The translations under genes and the position numbers were made by a program. The notes beneath the pieces are model-generated. The model was not told the origin of the DNA. It ran no database searches and worked only from the letters and a program-made list of their open reading frames with translations. A stretch of 13,887 bases of DNA from Candidatus Nanopelagicales bacterium (GTDB lineage Bacteria; Actinomycetota; Actinomycetes; S36-B12; UBA10799), in NCBI GenBank assembly GCA_025455985.1, contig JALOLM010000018.1, positions 1-13,887 on the forward strand. Direction: 5' to 3'. Positions 5,432-12,370 of this stretch are shown here, one piece after another (the stretch's first letter is position 1; each line of letters begins with the position of its first letter).

Positions 5432-7774
5432 ATGGCACCACAACCTGAATCTGCGGCGACGTCAGCTACCTCCGGTGCATACGCGTGCCCGATGCATCCG
5501 GAGGTCACCGACTCGCACGCTTCGGAATGCCCGCGATGCGGGATGTCGCTCGTGCCGGTCGACCATGTGAGCGTGTCCAGCGATGGCGTCATGCATGGTC
5601 ACACCGGGCATGGGCACGACCACGAACCCATCTCACGCCAGCCCGCCGCCGCTGTCACAGCCCCTGGTGCCGGCAAGAGGCAATACACGTGCCCGATGCA
5701 TCCGGAGATCGTGCAGGACTCCCCCGGTCGGTGCCCGATCTGCGGAATGCATCTGGAACTGATGGTGCCCGACGTTGAGGACGACTCCGACCGGCTCGCC
5801 TATGAGGACATGCGGCGCCGGTTCTGGTTGTCGGTACCGCTGTCGCTGGTGGTATTGGTGTTGGCGATGTCCCACGGGGCGCTGCTGCCGATGGACGTAC
5901 AGGTGTGGGTGGAACTGGCGTTGGCAACCCCCGTGGTGTTGTGGCTGGCCGGGCCGTTCTTCGCGTGGGCCTGGTCGTCGCTGCGACACCGCAGCCCCAA
6001 CATGTGGACGTTGATCGGCTTGGGAGTCGGAGCGGCCTACACATACTCCGTGGTCGCCACAGTCGCGCCGGGTTTGTTCCCGGAATCCATGCAGATGGAT
6101 GGGCGCGTACCGGTGTACTTCGAGGCCGCGGCGGTCATCTGCACACTGACGCTGCTGGGGCAGGTGCTGGAACTGCGTGCCCGAGCCACCACCGGCGACG
6201 CCATCAAGGGACTCCTCGACCTGGCACCGCCCACCGCACGACGTATCGAAGCAGACGGCGCCGAGGTGGACGTGGACCTGTCCGATATCGCAGTGGGCGA
6301 CCGGGTGCGGGTGCGGCCCGGCGAAAAGGTGCCAGTGGACGGGGTCGTCGATGCCGGCCAGTCGGCGGTGGACGAATCCATGCTCACCGGGGAACCTGTC
6401 CCCGTCGACAAGTCGGCCGGGGACCGGGTGATCGGTGGAACCGTCAACAGTACCGGAACGCTAGTGGTGGTCGCCGATCAGGTCGGCGCTGACACTGTGC
6501 TGTCGCGGGTCGTCCAGATGGTGGCTGCCGCGCAGCGCTCCAAGGCACCCATGCAGCGGCTTGCCGACCGGGTAGCCGGGGTGTTCGTGCTGGTCGTCAT
6601 CGCGATCGCGATCGTGGCGTTCGTGGTATGGGGACTGGTAGGGCCCTCACCAAGCTGGGGGTACGCCCTCGTCGTCGCCGTCTCCGTGTTGATCATCGCC
6701 TGCCCGTGTGCGTTGGGGTTGGCCACGCCCATGTCTGTGATGGTCGGCAGTGGTCTCGGCGCCAAGCACGGGGTGCTGTTCAAAGACGCCGCCGCCATGG
6801 AGAAGATGCGCGACGTCGACTACTTGGTGGTCGACAAGACCGGCACCCTGACCGTCGGGCGACCGACCGTCGCAGATGTTATTCCGCAGCCGGGTCAGTC
6901 GGCAGACACAGTGTTGGCGTGGGCGGCTGCCGCCAACCGGGCAAGCGAGCATCCGTTGGCCCGGGCGATCCTCCAGGCGGCACAAGACCGCGGCCTCGAC
7001 CTTGCACCCACCGACGACTTCAGCGCCGTGCCGGGCAAGGGCGTGCAGGCGCACATTGACGGTAGGACAGTGGTCGTGGGCAACTCCGCCTTGATGCACG
7101 ACGCTGGCGTGGTCGACGCAGCCGGTGAATCAGCTACCTCGTTGCTGGAACGCCCCGGTGGCGACACGGTGATCGCGGTGGCGGCCGACGCCACACTGGT
7201 GGGGATCATTGCATTACGCGACCAGGTCAAGCCCACCACCGCGGCCGCCGTCGCAGCCCTTCACAACAGCGGGGTAAAGATTGTGATGGCCACCGGCGAT
7301 GCCGCGGGCCCGGCGGCTACGGTCGCCGAGCAACTCGGAATTGACGCATTCCATGCCGGTGTCAAACCCGATGACAAACTGACGATCGTGTCCGACCTGC
7401 AGCGGGAAGGGCACCTGGTAGCCATGGCTGGCGACGGCGTCAACGACGCACCAGCCCTGGCCCAGGCCGACATCGGCATCGCCATGGGTACCGGCAGCGA
7501 CATCGCCATCGACTCCGCCGAAGTCACCCTGATCAAGGGAGATCTGCGGGGCATCATCGCCGCCCGCAGCCTGTCGACCGCCACGGTACGCAACATGAAG
7601 CAGAACCTCGTTTTCGCGTTCCTGTACAACGCCATTGGCATTCCGGTGGCCGCAGGCGTTCTGTACCCCTTCACCGGCTTGCTGCTGTCACCGATCATCG
7701 CCGCGGCCGCCATGAGCCTGTCCAGCGTGTCAGTCGTCTCCAACGCCCTCAGGTTGCGCACCGCGAAAGTGTGA
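5432..7774 (+). CDS. copA: Cu(I)-exporting P1B-type ATPase with tandem CPMHPE metal-binding domains
   Basis: A 780-residue ATPase that would pump Cu(I) out of the cytoplasm. The start ATG at 5432 follows AAGGAGA (5417-5423); a GTG at 5414 would place the ribosome-binding site inside the gene. In place of CxxC-type HMA domains, the N-terminus has two Cys/His modules (YACPMHPE...CPRCGM at about 17-38, YTCPMHPE...CPICGM at about 85-106) joined by a His-rich linker (HGHTGHGHDH, 55-64). The core has the actuator TGEP (about 319), the transport-site CPC (424-426), DKTGT with the phosphorylated Asp at 468, SEHP, and GDGVNDAP. The last helices carry YN and MSLSS, consistent with the P1B-1 copper class. 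It ends the copper operon, with a hairpin just downstream. Confidence 0.93.
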   Translation: MAPQPESAATSATSGAYACPMHPEVTDSHASECPRCGMSLVPVDHVSVSSDGVMHGHTGHGHDHEPISRQPAAAVTAPGAGKRQYTCPMHPEIVQDSPGRCPICGMHLELMVPDVEDDSDRLAYEDMRRRFWLSVPLSLVVLVLAMSHGALLPMDVQVWVELALATPVVLWLAGPFFAWAWSSLRHRSPNMWTLIGLGVGAAYTYSVVATVAPGLFPESMQMDGRVPVYFEAAAVICTLTLLGQVLELRARATTGDAIKGLLDLAPPTARRIEADGAEVDVDLSDIAVGDRVRVRPGEKVPVDGVVDAGQSAVDESMLTGEPVPVDKSAGDRVIGGTVNSTGTLVVVADQVGADTVLSRVVQMVAAAQRSKAPMQRLADRVAGVFVLVVIAIAIVAFVVWGLVGPSPSWGYALVVAVSVLIIACPCALGLATPMSVMVGSGLGAKHGVLFKDAAAMEKMRDVDYLVVDKTGTLTVGRPTVADVIPQPGQSADTVLAWAAAANRASEHPLARAILQAAQDRGLDLAPTDDFSAVPGKGVQAHIDGRTVVVGNSALMHDAGVVDAAGESATSLLERPGGDTVIAVAADATLVGIIALRDQVKPTTAAAVAALHNSGVKIVMATGDAAGPAATVAEQLGIDAFHAGVKPDDKLTIVSDLQREGHLVAMAGDGVNDAPALAQADIGIAMGTGSDIAIDSAEVTLIKGDLRGIIAARSLSTATVRNMKQNLVFAFLYNAIGIPVAAGVLYPFTGLLLSPIIAAAAMSLSSVSVVSNALRLRTAKV

Positions 7775-7798
7775 CCGGTCGTAACCCGCGGGCAGGCC

Positions 7799-7819
7799 GT
7801 CTCCCATCCTCTGGGAGGC
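7799..7819 (+). terminator. Possible terminator hairpin after the copper ATPase
   Basis: CTCCCA (7801-7806) pairs with TGGGAG (7812-7817) around a 5-nt loop, extendable by GT/GC to 8 bp. No T-tract follows, so it is a weak intrinsic terminator at best. A second small hairpin, GTGAC-CGCT-GTCAC, lies at 7823-7836. Confidence 0.35.
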
Positions 7820-7910
7820 TTCGTGACCGCTGTCACATGCGGGCACCGTGAAGAGCGGTTGATGATCGTGGCCCTACGAGACATCCACCCCCGGAAGGCC
7901 TAATGGGTTG

Positions 7911-8090
7911 CGAAGGGTCCACTTTTGGTCGGATTCTTCTTGTCAAGGCCTGCTGGCCGGGTAGCACTTAGACGGCCCGGGACTTTCGAGATCCCTGGAG
8001 TTAGATCGTGCCCCGGCCGGTAGGTGGGTCTGTCTGTAGCGCTGATGGGGTGTCGTGCCGATCGAGCACTGATCCATTAGGTCGCCGCCG
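7911..8090 (+). ncRNA. Putative IS110 bridge RNA (target and donor loops)
   Basis: Non-coding left end upstream of the transposase. Target loop: outer stem GTC (7942-7944)/GAC (7971-7973), left guide AAGGCCT (7945-7951), apical stem GCT/AGC (7952-7954/7963-7965), right guide ending TTAG (7968-7971). Middle hairpin: GGCCCGGG (7974-7981) with CCCCGGCC (8011-8018), one mismatch. Donor loop: left guide TGGGGTGTC (8046-8054), apical stem GTGC/GCAC (8055-8058/8066-8069), right guide CCATTAG (8074-8080), perhaps closed by GCG/CGC (8039-8041/8083-8085). The left target guide equals the left flank plus core (7895-7901). The 5' end near 7911 is inferred from the junction promoter; the 3' end is a guess. 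Confidence 0.75.
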
Positions 8091-8131
8091 GACGGGTCCC
8101 GTGGCTGAGCGAAAGGAAAGGAGAACGAGTC

Positions 8132-9358
8132 ATGACCACCATTTGCGTCGGGGACGACTGGGCTGAAGACCACGACGACGTCTATCTGCAAGACGAGTCC
8201 GGCCGCCGGTTGGCGGCCCGCCGGTTTCCCGAAGGGCTGGCTGGTATCGCCGGGTTGCACGAGCTGATCGCTGAACACGCCGACGACCCTTCCCAGGTGA
8301 TGATCGGTATCGAGACCGATCGGGGATTGTGGGTGCAGGCGCTGATCGCCGCCGGCTACCAGGTGTACGCGGTCAACCCGTTGTCAGTGGCCCGCTACCG
8401 TGACCGGCATTCGCTCAGCGGGGCGAAATCGGATGCCGCCGACGCGAAACTGCTGGCCGATCTGGTGCGCACCGACCGGCACAACCACCGGCTGGTGGCT
8501 GCTGACAGTGACACCGCCGAGGCGGTCAAGGTCCTGGCGCGGGCCCACCAGAACCTGATCTGGAACCGCACCCGGGCCACCAACCGGCTGCGCAACAGTC
8601 TGCGCGAGTATTATCCGGGCGCCCTGGCCGCGTTCGACGATCTGGCCAGCAACGATGCCCTGGCCGTGCTGGGACGGGCCCCCGACCCGGACACCGGGGC
8701 GGGGCTGTCCCGGGCCCAGATCCGTTCCGCGTTGCGCCGCGGTGGCCGGCAACGCCGCCTGGACCAGCGGGTGACAGAGATCCAGGCGGCGCTGCGCGGC
8801 CCGCAACTTCACGCCAGCCGGCAAGTCAGCGCCGCGTTCGCCGCGGTCACCGTTTCCGCAGTGGCCCTGATCGCGGAGACCAACCGGCAGATCGACGCCT
8901 TGCAGGCCCGCCTGGCCGACCATTTTGAGCAACACCCGGACGCCGCGATCTACCTATCGCTGCCAGGCCTCGGTGAGGTCCTCGGCGCCCGGGTGCTCGG
9001 CGAGTTCGGGGATGCCCCCGACCGGTACGCCGACGTCAAGTCTCGCAGAAACTACGCCGGCACATCCCCGCTGACCGTGGCCTCCGGCAAGAAACGCGCG
9101 GTCCTGGCCCGCCACGTACGCAACCGCAGGCTCTACGACGCCTGCGACCAGTGGGCGTTCTGCGCCCTCAGCTCCAGCCCCGGCGCCCGCAGGTTCTACG
9201 ACCAGCACCGCGCCGCCGGAGACACCCACCACCAAGCCCTCCGGGCGCTGGCCAACCGGCTCGTGGGCGTCCTGCACGGCTGCCTGAAAACCGGCACCGC
9301 CTACAACGAACACACCGCCTGGGCCCACCGCACCCCACCGGCAACCGCCGCCGCCTGA
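8132..9358 (+). CDS. IS110-family DEDD transposase (bridge-RNA-guided recombinase)
   Basis: 408 residues, full length for the family; ATG at 8132 after AAGGAG (8118-8123). The N-terminal RuvC-like DEDD domain has VGDDW (Asp8/9), GIETDRG (Glu61) and KSDAADAKLLADL (Asp101, Asp104). A helical, Arg-rich middle follows. The C-terminal Tnp_20 domain contains LPGLGEVLGARVLGEFGD (about 277-294) and NYAGTSPLTVASGKK; Ser318 in ASG is the likely catalytic serine. Family knowledge (IS621) is that this protein binds a bridge RNA made from the element's own non-coding end, pairing it with donor and target DNA. The neighbouring left end fits that scheme. Long open frames on the opposite strand of this gene are GC-rich shadows. 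Confidence 0.95.
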   Translation: MTTICVGDDWAEDHDDVYLQDESGRRLAARRFPEGLAGIAGLHELIAEHADDPSQVMIGIETDRGLWVQALIAAGYQVYAVNPLSVARYRDRHSLSGAKSDAADAKLLADLVRTDRHNHRLVAADSDTAEAVKVLARAHQNLIWNRTRATNRLRNSLREYYPGALAAFDDLASNDALAVLGRAPDPDTGAGLSRAQIRSALRRGGRQRRLDQRVTEIQAALRGPQLHASRQVSAAFAAVTVSAVALIAETNRQIDALQARLADHFEQHPDAAIYLSLPGLGEVLGARVLGEFGDAPDRYADVKSRRNYAGTSPLTVASGKKRAVLARHVRNRRLYDACDQWAFCALSSSPGARRFYDQHRAAGDTHHQALRALANRLVGVLHGCLKTGTAYNEHTAWAHRTPPATAAA

Positions 9359-9488
9359 CACCGGCACCCACGCCCCGCCACACCCAGGCTCACCGCCCGA
9401 TAGCCGCCAACCAGCCGGGCTCCGCCCGGCAACACTGGCGCGTCGGGCGGCAAGCCACACACCACGCCGACAGATCCAACACCGCAAC

Positions 9489-9515
9489 TTGACCCGATAC
9501 ACACCTGGGGTGTCT
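9489..9515 (+). promoter_or_regulatory. IS110 right end: donor sequence and half of a junction promoter
   Basis: The right end holds a -35-like TTGACC (9489-9494) and ends TGGGGTGT plus core CT. In an excised circle, T-CT (9513-9515) joins AAT (7902-7904) to give the -10-like TCTAAT, 18 nt from the -35. That promoter would read into the left-end RNA. In the integrated state the -10 is TCTAAC, weaker and directed into the flank. Confidence 0.6.
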
Positions 9516-9679
9516 AACAGGGGGGGCCTTACGCGGGTTGTGGTGGGTAATCACGTCTCTGTGGGTCCGCCATGCCCCCCGCTTGTCCGGGCTTAGGAGA
9601 GCGGGCCACCCCCAGGGCGTAGGAACCCCGGCGTGGCGGTTCTTGCACCGGCAGCGCATATTCGGCCGGTGGCTGAAGA
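9516..9679. other. Right flank of IS110, downstream of the CDF operon
   Basis: No gene supported. GGCCTT (9525-9530) would have paired with AAGGCC (7895-7900) before the insertion, so the first bases are half of a split hairpin. GCCAC/GTGGC (near 9604-9636) may form another loop, without a T-tract. Together with the preceding 130 nt of IS right end (9359-9488), which shows no feature, this makes a gap of about 320 nt. Confidence 0.4.
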
Positions 9680-10600
9680 TCACTGATGCAGGTCGCGTTC
9701 ATGGGTGCCGTGATGTGACGGTTCCAGTTGGAACGTGCAGTGGTCAACATCAAAGTGCTCATGCAGGCACGCACCCAAAGCATCCAGGACTTCCTCGCTG
9801 CTTCCATTCGCCAGCACTTCGTCGCCGACCACCACATGGACCGACAGGACTGGCTTCCCAGATGTCAGTGTCCACGCATGCAGGTCGTGCGCATCGATGA
9901 CTCCTGCCGTCTCGATGATGTGCTGGCGTACCTCCGTTAGGTCCATGCCTTCGGGAGTCGCTTGCAGCAGAACATCGACCGCCTCACGCAGCAGCGCCCA
10001 TGTGCGAGGCAAGATCATCAGTGCCACTAGCACAGAGGCGATCGCGTCAGCGCGTAGCCACCCCGTCGTGGCGATAAGGATCGCAGCGACGATGACGGCT
10101 ACCGAGCCCAGAGCATCCCCGAGAACCTCCAAGTAGGCGCCCTTGACATTCAGACTCTGCTTGGACCCTGCCCGCAAGATCGACAGTCCAATGAGGTTGG
10201 CGACCAAACCCACAGCGGCGAAGGCAAGCATCAGCCCGCCCTCCACGTCAGGAGGGTCCTGCCAGCGCCGCCAAGCCTCCCCCAAGATGAAAGCGGCAAC
10301 GGCGAAAAGGAGGACGGCGTTAACGACCGCGGCCAGGATCTCCAAGCGGTAGTAGCCATAAGTGCGTTTCGCGGTGGCGGGTTTGGCCGCGAATGTGACC
10401 GCCAGGACTGCCAGAAGAATGCCCGCCACATCGGTGAACATGTGACCGGCATCGGCGAGCAAAGCCAAGCTACCTGTGAGCCAAGCTCCGACGAGTTCGG
10501 CCACCAGAACAATGCTTGTAAGTCCAAGGACGACCAGCAGTCGGCCGCGGTGCGCGCCACCTGCGCTGGTCGAAGGGCCGTGACTGTGTCCGGATCCCAT
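9680..10600 (-). CDS. CDF-family cation efflux transporter (CzcD-like, Zn/Cd type)
   Basis: A 306-residue metal/proton antiporter with six predicted transmembrane helices and a C-terminal cytoplasmic metal-binding domain (about 210-295). The N-terminus is His-containing (GSGHSHG). Helix 2 carries ADAGHMFTD (Asp50, His53, Asp57). Helix 5 reads YLEVLGDALGS, where Glu158 and Asp162 stand in the usual HxxxD positions; Glu for His at the transport site may shift metal preference and appears, from memory, in other actinobacterial members. Start ATG 10600 directly follows the TGA of the previous gene (TGAATG), with GGGGAGGGG as ribosome-binding site. Third gene of the ArsR-CDF-CDF operon. The CmtR-like regulator suggests Cd or Pb among its substrates, but Zn is also likely. 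Confidence 0.9.
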   Translation of the reverse strand: MGSGHSHGPSTSAGGAHRGRLLVVLGLTSIVLVAELVGAWLTGSLALLADAGHMFTDVAGILLAVLAVTFAAKPATAKRTYGYYRLEILAAVVNAVLLFAVAAFILGEAWRRWQDPPDVEGGLMLAFAAVGLVANLIGLSILRAGSKQSLNVKGAYLEVLGDALGSVAVIVAAILIATTGWLRADAIASVLVALMILPRTWALLREAVDVLLQATPEGMDLTEVRQHIIETAGVIDAHDLHAWTLTSGKPVLSVHVVVGDEVLANGSSEEVLDALGACLHEHFDVDHCTFQLEPSHHGTHERDLHQ

Positions 10601-11236
10601 TCACCCCTCCCCGCTGCAGCAGTTCTCGCCCTTCCAGGCCTCGAGTCCTTCTCGCCCTGCGACGGCGGCGATGAACAGCGCCGCGATCGGGTCTGCCCAC
10701 CACCAGCCGAGCCAGGCATTGAGCACCAAACCGAGAAGGAGCACGGCCGATAGATAGGTGCACAGCAGAGTCTGCATCGAATCGGCCACCACCGTAGTGG
10801 ATCCCAAAGCGTTCCCGGTGCGACGCTGCGCGATCGAGAGCACGGGCATGATCGCCAAGGAGGCGATCGCTAGTCCAATGCCGACGGGGGAAGATTCCGG
10901 CGTGTGGCGCTGGAATAGCGCGAGCATTGAGTCGACGGCGACATACGCGGCAAGAGCCAGGAACGAAATGGCGATCAGCCGCAGCGCGGTCTTCTCCCGT
11001 GATTCAGGCACGTGATGTCGGAACTGCCACAGGATGATCAGCCCGCTGGACATTTCCACGATCGAGTCCAGGCCGAAAGCAACCAGCGCTCCGGAGCCGG
11101 CTACCGTACCGGCACTGATCGCGATCACTGCTTCGACGGCGTTGTAGGAGACGCTTGCTCCGGCCAGTAACTGGGCGCGGCGCCCTAGTCGTGCGCGCTG
11201 ATCCATGGGGGCGGAGTCGTTGACATGTGCACTCAT
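10601..11236 (-). CDS. CDF-superfamily cation transporter, membrane domain only
   Basis: A 211-residue polytopic protein (five to six helices) with no C-terminal cytoplasmic metal domain. The start ATG at 11236 overlaps the ArsR stop in ATGA; an upstream in-frame start at 11260 would lie inside that gene and is not needed. The helix-2 metal motif is GLDSIVEMSSG (Asp57, Glu61), DxxxE instead of HxxxD. The helix-5 counterpart is ADSMQTLLC (Asp152) with no second acidic residue at the standard spacing. A WWWADP motif (about 178-183) precedes the last helix, and the C-terminus is ENCCSGEG with vicinal Cys206-Cys207, possible soft-metal ligands. Translationally coupled to the sensor upstream and contiguous with the second transporter. 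Substrate unknown; Cd, Pb or Zn are plausible. Confidence 0.87.
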   Translation of the reverse strand: MSAHVNDSAPMDQRARLGRRAQLLAGASVSYNAVEAVIAISAGTVAGSGALVAFGLDSIVEMSSGLIILWQFRHHVPESREKTALRLIAISFLALAAYVAVDSMLALFQRHTPESSPVGIGLAIASLAIMPVLSIAQRRTGNALGSTTVVADSMQTLLCTYLSAVLLLGLVLNAWLGWWWADPIAALFIAAVAGREGLEAWKGENCCSGEG

Positions 11237-11604
11237 GGAGTGCCGCCGGACACCGGGCATAGCTCGACGGCGTTGCCGGTGGCTTCCAACAGTCGCTCGG
11301 CCGCCACGAGTAGGTCGATCAACTCCGGCTGCGCCAAGGAATATAGCGATGCTCTGCCCTGAGGGCGCACGCTGACCAGCCCGCAGTCACGCAAGCAGGA
11401 AAGGTGAGTAGATACGGTCGATTGCGGCAGACCCAAATGAGCAGTCAACTCCACGACCTTGTGCTCGCCACGTAGAAGGTGACGAACGATCAGCAGTCGC
11501 GTCGGATCTGCCAGGCTGCGGAATAGGACAGCACCAGCACCCACGTCATCGGGCTGGACGTGGGTGCTCCTCGGAGCCGGATCGACTGATACTTTCAACG
11601 GCAC
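11233..11604 (-). CDS. ArsR/SmtB-family metal sensor, CmtR-like (Cd/Pb)
   Basis: A 123-residue winged helix-turn-helix repressor. LADPTRLLIVRHL and VELTAHLGLPQSTVSTHLSCL form the DNA-binding core, and GRASLYSL the wing. Cys70 and Cys74 (SCLRDC) lie at the end of the recognition helix, with a third Cys116 near the C-terminus (VELCP). This CxxxC plus distal Cys pattern matches Mycobacterium CmtR, which senses Cd(II)/Pb(II) through Cys57, Cys61 and Cys102. It lacks the CxC motif of ArsR/CadC types in that helix. It heads an operon with two transporters, its TGA overlapping the next ATG. The GTG at 11604 has no ribosome-binding site but sits 6 nt after a -10-like TATCAT, suggesting a leaderless message; an internal start is possible, as the first 20 residues are unconserved in type. 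Confidence 0.88.
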   Translation of the reverse strand: MPLKVSVDPAPRSTHVQPDDVGAGAVLFRSLADPTRLLIVRHLLRGEHKVVELTAHLGLPQSTVSTHLSCLRDCGLVSVRPQGRASLYSLAQPELIDLLVAAERLLEATGNAVELCPVSGGTP

Positions 11605-11638
11605 ATCTTGATGATATCAACCTAGATCGATGGGTTAA
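11605..11638 (-). promoter_or_regulatory. Promoter/operator of the CmtR-like operon
   Basis: On the minus strand TTAACC (11638-11633), a 16-nt spacer and TATCAT (11616-11611) form a plausible promoter whose start point would fall at or near the GTG at 11604. An imperfect inverted repeat, TTAACC...GGTTGA, lies between and over these elements, as expected for an ArsR-family repressor that blocks polymerase until metal binds. Confidence 0.5.
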
Positions 11639-11639
11639 T

Positions 11640-11875
11640 GCTACAGGCTGGACGAGAGATGGACATCTGGATCATCACTTGGTGGATTCACCTTCCGACG
11701 GCTGCAGCTCATCATGAGCCTTCCCTGTTCTCACGCCGATTAGGGTCGCTGAGGCCGGGTCCTCAATCCCTCACTGCTCACTGTGGCTCTGGCGTGAAGG
11801 TCTTCCCTGCCCTTTCATAGAGGTTCGATCAACCCCGCCAGGCGGACGACACAGCAACGGGATGCCGAACCCTCT
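11640..11875. other. Intergenic stretch, nothing assigned
   Basis: 236 nt upstream of the CmtR-like gene and downstream of the unknown membrane protein. Short open frames here have no recognisable sequence or ribosome-binding site. No hairpin with a T-tract was found. Confidence 0.4.
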
Positions 11876-12370
11876 TCAACTGTGGTGTCCAGCGTGCTCG
11901 TCCAGAACCGGGCCCTGGCTAGGGGCAGGGGCGACGGGCTCCTCAGGGCTGATTGCTGGGCCCACAACGAAGGCGGAGAACGCGAACATGAGCACGAAGA
12001 TGCCGGCGGCGACCGCGGGTGCCCTCCAACCGAACCGGCGGTGCAACCGACGCAGCAGCGGGACGGAGAGGAGCAGCCCGAGTGCCCCGAACAGCAGATT
12101 GCCCACAGCACCGGTGATGAGGAAGGCTCCAGCCACTAGGCCGATGTGGTGCAGCACGTGCGGTGTGATGCCGGCAACGGTGGCAATCAGACCGGTAGCG
12201 GCGTTCCACCGGCCGGACCCTGCGCCCGGCCGGTCTGGGATAAGGGACATACTGGCAGGCGTTTCCGGCGCTGGAAGCCCATCGACGGCCGGACCGTTCA
12301 CTTTGAGATGTTCAGCACACTCACGCGTCAACCCGTGACCTAGAGTTGCGTGGAGCTCCTGGCGGTTCAT
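11876..12370 (-). CDS. Unknown membrane protein with His-containing helix and His-rich tail
   Basis: 164 residues from the ATG at 12370, with a weak AGGTAG upstream; an internal ATG at 12250 (residue 41) has no better site. I do not recognise a named family. The first about 55 residues are soluble, followed by three predicted transmembrane helices: ATVAGITPHVLHHIGLVAGA (58-77), ITGAVGNLLFGALGLLLSVP (80-99) and, after a basic loop RRLHRRFGWRAP, VAAGIFVLMFAFSAFVVGPA (119-138). The tail ends DEHAGHHS. His residues in PHVLHHIG and in the tail could bind metal. It lies between the Cd/Pb operon and the SHOCT/two-component genes in the same orientation as both minus-strand neighbours, 265 nt from the SHOCT gene. 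A link to copper or another metal is only contextual. Confidence 0.7.
   Translation of the reverse strand: MNRQELHATLGHGLTRECAEHLKVNGPAVDGLPAPETPASMSLIPDRPGAGSGRWNAATGLIATVAGITPHVLHHIGLVAGAFLITGAVGNLLFGALGLLLSVPLLRRLHRRFGWRAPAVAAGIFVLMFAFSAFVVGPAISPEEPVAPAPSQGPVLDEHAGHHS

Larger units (their letters stand above)
7902..9515 (+). mobile_element. IS110-family insertion sequence, complete, with bridge-RNA left end
   Basis: About 1.6 kb, bounded by CT core dinucleotides at 7900-7901 and 9514-9515. There are no terminal inverted repeats or longer target duplications, as usual for the family. The boundaries come from internal guide matches: TGGGGTGTC at 8046-8054 equals the right end at 9506-9514, and CCATTAG at 8074-8080 is the reverse complement of CTAATGG at the left end (7900-7906). 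It carries one DEDD transposase and a structured 230-nt left end. It sits between the copper operon and the Cd/Pb-type operon, whose transcripts converge here. Both the transposase frame and the ends look intact, so it may be active. Confidence 0.85.

Noticed and set aside
7982..7989. ACTTTCGA in the middle hairpin versus ACTTTTGG at 7921 as an IS110 target guide
   Set aside because: Mismatches at two of eight positions and the wrong place; the AAGGCCT match at 7945-7951 fits exactly and agrees with the ends set by the donor guides.
8384..9502. Long minus-strand open frames opposite the IS110 transposase and its right end
   Set aside because: They mirror a well-supported gene, have low-complexity Gly/Val/Arg-rich translations and no recognisable domain: GC-rich shadow frames.
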